A stretch of 64,000 bases of DNA from Lumbricus terrestris (lineage: Eukaryota > Annelida > Clitellata > Crassiclitellata > Lumbricidae): assembly GCA_949752735.1 (NCBI GenBank), contig OX457041.1, positions 24,060,527-24,124,526 of the forward strand, in the 5' to 3' direction. Positions 59,488 through 64,000 of the stretch are shown one piece after another. The first letter of the stretch is position 1; the number at the start of each line of letters is the position of its first letter. The translations under genes were made by a program, and so were the position numbers. The notes below the pieces were generated by a model that did not search any database, was not told the origin of the DNA, and saw only the letters and a program-made list of their open reading frames with translations.

Positions 59488-59616
59488 CACAGAATAGATA
59501 AAGCGTAGCTACGCTTTATCTATTCTGTGGTAAAAGTGTATATACCACATATAGTATATTACAGTAATATACTATATGTGTATATACTGTGTTTATACCA
59601 TGGTGTACACCATGGT
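59488..59616. repeat. Three consecutive palindromes
   Basis: 59488-59529 is a perfect 42-bp palindrome (half site CACAGAATAGATAAAGCGTA G) with GTAAAAG directly repeated on both sides. 59546-59580 has perfect 16-bp arms around CAG. 59597-59616 is the perfect 20-bp palindrome ACCATGGTGTACACCATGGT. No coding or known element is recognised. Confidence 0.85.
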
Positions 59617-59917
59617 TTATACTGAAACATTTAGACCATAGATATAGCTATATTATAATTATCTATGATAATATTTTATATATGAGGTCGTTGGTTGATA
59701 CAGACGATATTATTTTTAACGCGCTTGTCAATTTTTTATTATTGAATTGTATTGTGATCGTGTACTATTGAAAGTAAGTTTTCTCGTTGCATCTGCATCG
59801 ACGAAAATTAAAGTAAACGGTTTATTGCTATCGGTTTTTTCGCTGTAGCCTATTTGGTAAAACTTCAGTTTAGGTGCGTAAATTATTCAGCGATTCATTC
59901 TGCCTGGAACACATATC

Positions 59918-60193
59918 ATGTCTGATGGCTGGGCTTCGTACGCAAATATTGACCTTTATCCAGCTTCCATTTCACCTCTAGAGAACCTTCATCCAGCTTC
60001 CATTTCTCAACCAGAGAAACTTAATCCAGCTTCAATTTGTCAAGCGTTTTTCGTCAATCCAGCTTCTATTTCAGCTACAGAAAACCTTCATCCAGCTTCT
60101 ATTTCATCTACAGAGAACCTTCATCCAGCTGCCATTTCACAAAAGTTGTTTTCGTTAATCCAGCTTCTGAGTTTTTTTATGTCTAACACTTAG
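59918..60193 (+). pseudogene. Merlin transposase fragment fused to an 11-residue tandem repeat
   Basis: The frame starts MSDGWASYANID, the second-Asp block of Merlin transposases, and then becomes a repeat of the form HPASIS-x-x-E-N-L (11 residues, 33 bp), about six copies with small indels, then a stop. The open frame can be traced back upstream through ILPGTHI into the left end. The repeat has no counterpart in the transposase family as I know it. The enzyme cannot be active as it lacks the first Asp. Confidence 0.7.
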
Positions 60194-60223
60194 TTAAATG
60201 GATTGAATGCAAACGTAGAGAAC

Positions 60224-60382
60224 ATGTGGATGCGTGCGAAACGCAAACTTCGCTGCCAGTTTGGAACGTCGCAGGCACTGTTCACTTCTCACCTCCATGA
60301 ATTTGTCTTCCGCAACCGATTCCGTGATGAGGACATGTTTCTTATAGTGTTAACGATAATTTCAGACAACTATCCAGTTTGA
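60224..60382 (+). pseudogene. Merlin transposase C-terminus, 52 codons
   Basis: MWMRAKRKLRCQFGTSQALF followed by TSHLHEFVFRNRFRDEDMF and ending DNYPV-stop. It aligns in pattern with the end of ISXO2-like transposases (W-x-x-KR-x-R ... L-x-E-F-x-x-R-x-R). The frame is open upstream to VEN, holding the last catalytic acid. It ends 10 bp before the right terminal repeat, as in intact elements. Confidence 0.75.
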
Positions 60383-60516
60383 AATCGTGAGAAATAATTT
60401 ACGCACCTAAACTGAAGTTTTACCGCATATATTTACAGTTCTGAGTGCCTTCTCTATATTTCACGACCAGTCGACCACTGACCAGACTCACCAGAGTGTA
60501 GCATCGGTTTGCTCTT

Positions 60517-60622
<106 letters not shown>

Positions 60623-60690
60623 TCCAAGTTGGGGTAGGCTGGGATACAAAGAGAGGATCCAAATAAATAGTTCTAAATAACTAGTGCATT

Positions 60691-61545
60691 CTCTACTGGT
60701 ATCATCCCAGCAGAAATAAAAATTGCTAACGTCATACCTCTGTATAAATCAGGTGAAAGATACAAAATAAATAACTATCAACCCATCTCTATACTTCCAT
60801 TTTCCCCCAAGTTCTTTGAAAGGATCATTACAGATTGATGGATTATTTTCTTAAAACGAATGTGCTATCATCTAATCAATATGGCTCCCAAAAGCACCAT
60901 TCCACATATATGGCACTCTTGGAAATACAATGTAAAATCTTAGAATCCATGGATAACTGGGAATTTTCTCTATGAATATTTTTTGATCTCTCCAAGGCCT
61001 TTGAAACTGTAAACCCAAAAATTTTATTACAAAGACTTGAACTCTATGGTATCATAGGGGTAAGTAAGGCATGGATTTCTGATTTTCTTAACAACAGATC
61101 GCAACATGTTTATTTTAACGGTCATTTATCTGTTGGCAAATCCATCAGTTGTGTATTATCACAGGGCTCAATTCTGGGGCCATTATTATTCTAATATATG
61201 TAAATGATCTGACGACTACCTCCAAAGTGTTTCACTAAGCTATATATTGTTTGCTGATGACACCAATGTCTTTATATCTGATAAGTCAATAGAATCATTT
61301 TTTGAAAGAGCTTTTTTCTGGTTTAGAGCTAACAAATTGTTGCTTAATATTGATAAAACAAACTTTATTCTTTTTGGATCCTGCTGTAAACTACCACCAG
61401 TTTGGGATCACAGATTGACAATGGACTGTCAACTGATTATGCAGGCTGAATCATGTAAATTGTTAGGTGTGTACCTGGACCAGCACCTCACTTGGAAGGA
61501 ACACATTAAGCAAACACCTAAGAAAATAGCAAAAAAATATTAGCG
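60691..61545 (+). pseudogene. Decayed non-LTR (LINE) reverse transcriptase
   Basis: Broken frames preserve the RT blocks in order: ANVIPLYKSG and NNYQPISILP (fingers), FFDLSKAFETVNPKILLQRL (block with the first catalytic Asp, from 60982), QGSILGPLLF (61162-61191), FADDT (catalytic Asp pair, 61250-61264), then KLLLNIDKTNFILFG and KLLGVYLDQHLTWKEHI. There are at least five stops or frameshifts. Neither the endonuclease domain nor the 3-prime end is present. The blocks fit the Jockey/CR1-like part of the LINE tree; finer placement needs alignment. Confidence 0.85.
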
Positions 61546-61610
61546 TGCTGTAATATAATACTTGCTTACTAAATTCATCACTGTTCTATGTTTATATTTC
61601 CTTTTCACAG

Positions 61611-61731
61611 CGGTTATGATGGAAAGTGACAAGAATGATATATGTCCGTCGAAATGGCCTGTAATAATAAATTCCTCTCTTTGTGACACAGAACTGTTCA
61701 TGTTACTCGGTGAACACAAACTACGAGGCAA
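61611..61731 (+). CDS. Candidate exon A of an unidentified gene
   Basis: After a pyrimidine-rich acceptor (TTCCTTTTCACAG), 121 nt are open and read VMMESDKNDICPSKWPVII, then NSSLCDTELFMLLGEHKLRG, ending in a GTTTGT donor with two bases of the next codon left over. The phase fits candidate exon B at 63,555, joining as HKLRGK-TVSSSTL. I do not recognise the protein. The LINE and Merlin upstream and the Helitron between the exons would lie in its introns. Confidence 0.35.
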
Positions 61732-61775
61732 GTTTGTAATTTGCTTCTTTAGACTCTATTCTAACTGAAACTAAT

Positions 61776-61824
61776 GATGATGATGAGGAGGAGGAGGAGG
61801 AGGAGAGGAGGAGGAGGAGGAGGA
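61776..61824. repeat. (GAG)n microsatellite
   Basis: A GATGAT to GAG/GAGGAG run, followed at once by an inverted LINE 3-prime end. Confidence 0.85.
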
Positions 61825-61834
61825 TTATGTAGAG

Positions 61835-62065
61835 ATTTAAATGCCATGGGTTCGTAAGCAATCGATTAAAAACCGTAGCAACGTTCCAGAAGCACTCGGA
61901 GCAGGGAAAAGTCAGTCAAGATGGTCTTGTGTAAAAAGTTCAGTTTTTAGATGCTTCTTGAAAGTTGTCAGCGATTGGCGTTTCTGATGTCAGAGGGAAG
62001 ATTGTTCCATATTCGAGGTGCTGATGAGGTGAAGGATTTAGATGCAGTTGCGTTGCGGCAGCAAT
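61835..62065 (-). repeat. LINE ORF2 C-terminal remnant, minus orientation
   Basis: On minus it reads SSAPRIWNNLPSDIRNAN and later an AASKxLKTELFTQ-like stretch after a frameshift. It ends with CTTTTCCCTGCTCCGAGTGC, matching the plus-strand copy at 58,263. The (GAG)n tract next to it is on the 3-prime side of the element. Confidence 0.6.
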
Positions 62066-62740
62066 GAAGGACCAGTGTTCGGTTTCAGGATGATCGCATG
62101 TTCCTTGATGGCTTATAATTTAATAGCTATAGGCTTTTGCAACCTGTAATTGTCTCAAGAGAGCCATTCTTTGTTACTTTGGATGTCTAGTGTATTTTAA
62201 TAGCACTAGACCTCTAGAAGTCTTCAGATAAATTATATAAGACCAAATTAGGTTTGATGTCAAATTTGAAAAGATTAGATTGGATTAAATTTAATGCCAA
62301 TGGGATTAAATTATGTTATAAGTCAAAGATATAAAAAATGTACTAGCTTTCTACTTAAGGAAGTTAAGGGTAACACTTTGTAATTTAGCTCATCTTTGAA
62401 TTTTCTTCTCTCTGGAACAAGAGTTTATTCAGAATGAACAGGCAAATAGCAATTAGACAATTTTCTCATAAATCTGAGGACTAAAGCATTTCGTTGGCTC
62501 CCAGAGTGGTTCAGACAAGTATTGTGTGCCAATGTCAATAAAGATAGAAATAAATTGTATGGAAACTGAAATAACTTATCATCAACAACATAGCATGGTC
62601 ATAAAAAAAACTCTTGGGAAGGTCATAAATCTTCATGCAAAGTTGAATATGTCTTTCTGGCTCCTTTGTGAACTCTGAATTGACCAATATGAAAGAAAAT
62701 AGTAAAATTCATAATATTCCTTTCTGGTTTTATTAATAAA
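62066..62740. other. No gene recognised
   Basis: AT-rich; would be intronic if the candidate exons on each side belong together. Confidence 0.4.
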
Positions 62741-63436
62741 CTAGCTGGGGTATCCGGCGTTGCCCGGGAAATTTAGGATTCGATCCGCTCCGGCCACAAC
62801 CCCACCACACCCCACCACACTCCGACCTCTATACCAGTACGCCACCGGAGAAATTTGGGTTTGACGAAAATATCCACCCCATCCCACCCCTCCCTCCTCC
62901 CACTCCATCCCACTCCACCCCACCCCCTCCACTCCAGCCCCACTCCACCCCAGCCCCCACCCCACTCCTCGACCTCCTACGCCACCCCACCCCACCACCT
63001 CCACCCCTCACCTCTCCATCCCACCCCTCCACACCTCCACCCCACTTTAGACACCTCTAAAACGATTAAAATCACTGCTTTTATACGTGGCAAGCGAATA
63101 AAAATTTATAGCGAAAATCAGTGTTTTCGACCCCCCCGCACCCTGGCCACCATGGTGGTAAAGATTTGCCAACCACTGATCCGGGTGGTTCTGATGGACC
63201 TCTATCTATAAAAAAAATTCAAATTAATAGTTGATTTTTTTTAAATTTGGGAGGTTTCGCCTTCCACCCTGGCCCCCATGGTGGTAGAGAATCGCCAACC
63301 CCTCGACTTTGCATCTCGTGCCGAGACCTACACAGTAGTGAAGGTTTGGAGTGAAAAGCTCAAAAACTGTGAGCGTGCATTCTGGACAAATATACAAACA
63401 TACGAACATAGCCAAGCCCTTTCTTATAGATATAGA
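62741..63436 (-). mobile_element. Complete non-autonomous Helitron-like element
   Basis: On minus it starts TCTATATCTATAAGAAAGG right after an A and ends with hairpin CCCGGGCAACGCCGG, a short spacer and CTAG right before a T. These are the Helitron hallmarks: 5-prime TC, 3-prime hairpin plus CTRR, insertion between A and T, no target duplication. There is no Rep/helicase coding. A C-rich CCCAC tract (62,795-63,045) and two copies of a CCATGGTGGTA phrase (63,150 and 63,279) fill the interior. Confidence 0.65.
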
Positions 63437-63554
63437 TTAATTGTTTTCTCGTTATCATAACATTATTTCACTATTAACCTTTGTCTTTGTTTTCTTCTTA
63501 TAAGAATTGGCCTGCTGTCGTTTTATTTTAATTTTTTTTCATTTCTCTTGCAAG

Positions 63555-63695
63555 AACAGTGTCGTCTAGTACTCTGGCTGACACAGTGATATTTCCAATG
63601 TCTGCCGTGACGTTTATGGTGTTTTATGTCAACAAAGGAGGTAGTCAACAGTTCTCCAAATATCCCACATCTTTGCTGAAGGAGCTGCAGACCAG
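63555..63695 (+). CDS. Candidate exon B of an unidentified gene
   Basis: Acceptor TTTCTCTTGCAAG, then 141 nt open in the phase left by candidate exon A: TVSSSTLADTVIFPMSAVTF, MVFYVNKGGSQQFSKYPTSL, LKELQTR. The donor GTTAAT is weak and the exon ends in phase 2. A hydrophobic stretch (VIFPMSAVTFMVFYV) could be a membrane segment or a buried strand. An alternative acceptor 5 bp downstream would break the phase with exon A. No family is recognised. Confidence 0.35.
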
Positions 63696-64000
63696 GTTAA
63701 TGTGCTCTTAAATTAAGTGTCTGTTAGCAGCAGTTATCATATAACATTATAATGCATTCTTAAAACTAGTACCTTAGTGTATATGAATGGGTGAATGTGA
63801 ATGCATGGATGGATGAATGAATCTCTGTTGATCACGCTTAATACTTGAACTGATATGACAGTAGGAAACTTTCCTCATGTGACAACAGTTGTTAAAATTA
63901 TTATAATTAAATTCCATTTTACAGCTAATGAAATGCAACAGACAACTATGCTTTCTTCAAGGGAGGAGGCTACATGTCTAACAGCTTATTGTTGAAAAGA
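63696..64000. other. No gene recognised; window end
   Basis: GGAT/GAAT-type short repeats at 63,785-63,822; otherwise nothing recognisable. Confidence 0.4.

Larger units (their letters stand above)
59856..60424 (+). mobile_element. Rearranged Merlin DNA transposon with 32-bp perfect ends
   Basis: The 32-bp ends (from GGTAAAACTTCAGTTTAGG) are exact inverted copies (59856-59887 and 60393-60424). They start with GG, as Merlin ends do, and have flanks GCCTATTT/GCATATAT (6 of 8). Inside are two pieces of an ISXO2/IS1595-type transposase: ILPGTHIMSDGWASYANID with the second catalytic Asp, and VENMWMRAKRKLR with the final Glu. The N-terminal half is missing. The part between the two pieces is replaced by about six copies of a 33-bp repeat. 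Confidence 0.8.

Overview
This is a metazoan nuclear window: spliced genes with GT-AG introns of 0.2-5.5 kb, many microsatellites, and very dense transposon debris (hAT, Merlin and Helitron DNA elements, LINE fragments, a tRNA-derived SINE, a solo LTR). The repeat style fits an aquatic invertebrate, but no feature names the species, so I give none.

Layout. Bases 1-22,200 hold no gene I can support. They carry a MIR-like SINE at the left edge, an hAT-type element nested in a duplicated AT-rich repeat (4.4-6.5 kb), a 175-bp foldback at 6.6 kb, long (TCTG)n, (GA)n, (CA)n and (AGC)n tracts, two LINE 3-prime ends at 10.5-10.9 kb, a duplicated 0.5-kb block at 14.4-15.8 kb, a 35-bp minisatellite at 17.5 kb and a 25-bp satellite at 20.2 kb. 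At 22,950-26,996 (+) lies EFCAB11, a small EF-hand protein in six exons, intact except for one in-frame TAA in exon 2. A 2.1-kb DNA transposon with long inverted ends follows at 27,966-30,080. From 30 to 36 kb I see only AT-rich sequence and a 27-bp tandem repeat.

Two genes sit head to head around 39.4 kb: an unidentified 245-aa protein on minus (36,350-38,980, three exons, one of 28 nt) and a reticulon on plus (39,776-52,430, eight exons, 277 aa, KKxx-type C-terminus). A 143-bp near-perfect palindrome lies between their start codons. The reticulon introns hold at least six DNA transposons, several with exact 8-bp target duplications, a Helitron end and a solo LTR. At 55,219-57,294 (-) is an intronless ADAM17-like metalloprotease-disintegrin of 691 aa that stops before any membrane segment.

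The right end (58-64 kb) is again repeat rich: LINE 3-prime ends, a second copy of an hAT element, three consecutive palindromes, a rearranged Merlin element whose transposase core is replaced by a 33-bp tandem repeat, a decayed LINE reverse transcriptase, a complete non-autonomous Helitron, and two phase-compatible candidate exons of an unidentified plus-strand gene running off the window.

The genes do not form one pathway. EFCAB11 is a putative calcium-binding protein, the reticulon shapes tubular ER, and the ADAM is a predicted secreted protease. All exon models were made by eye from splice signals, phase and family resemblance, without transcripts.
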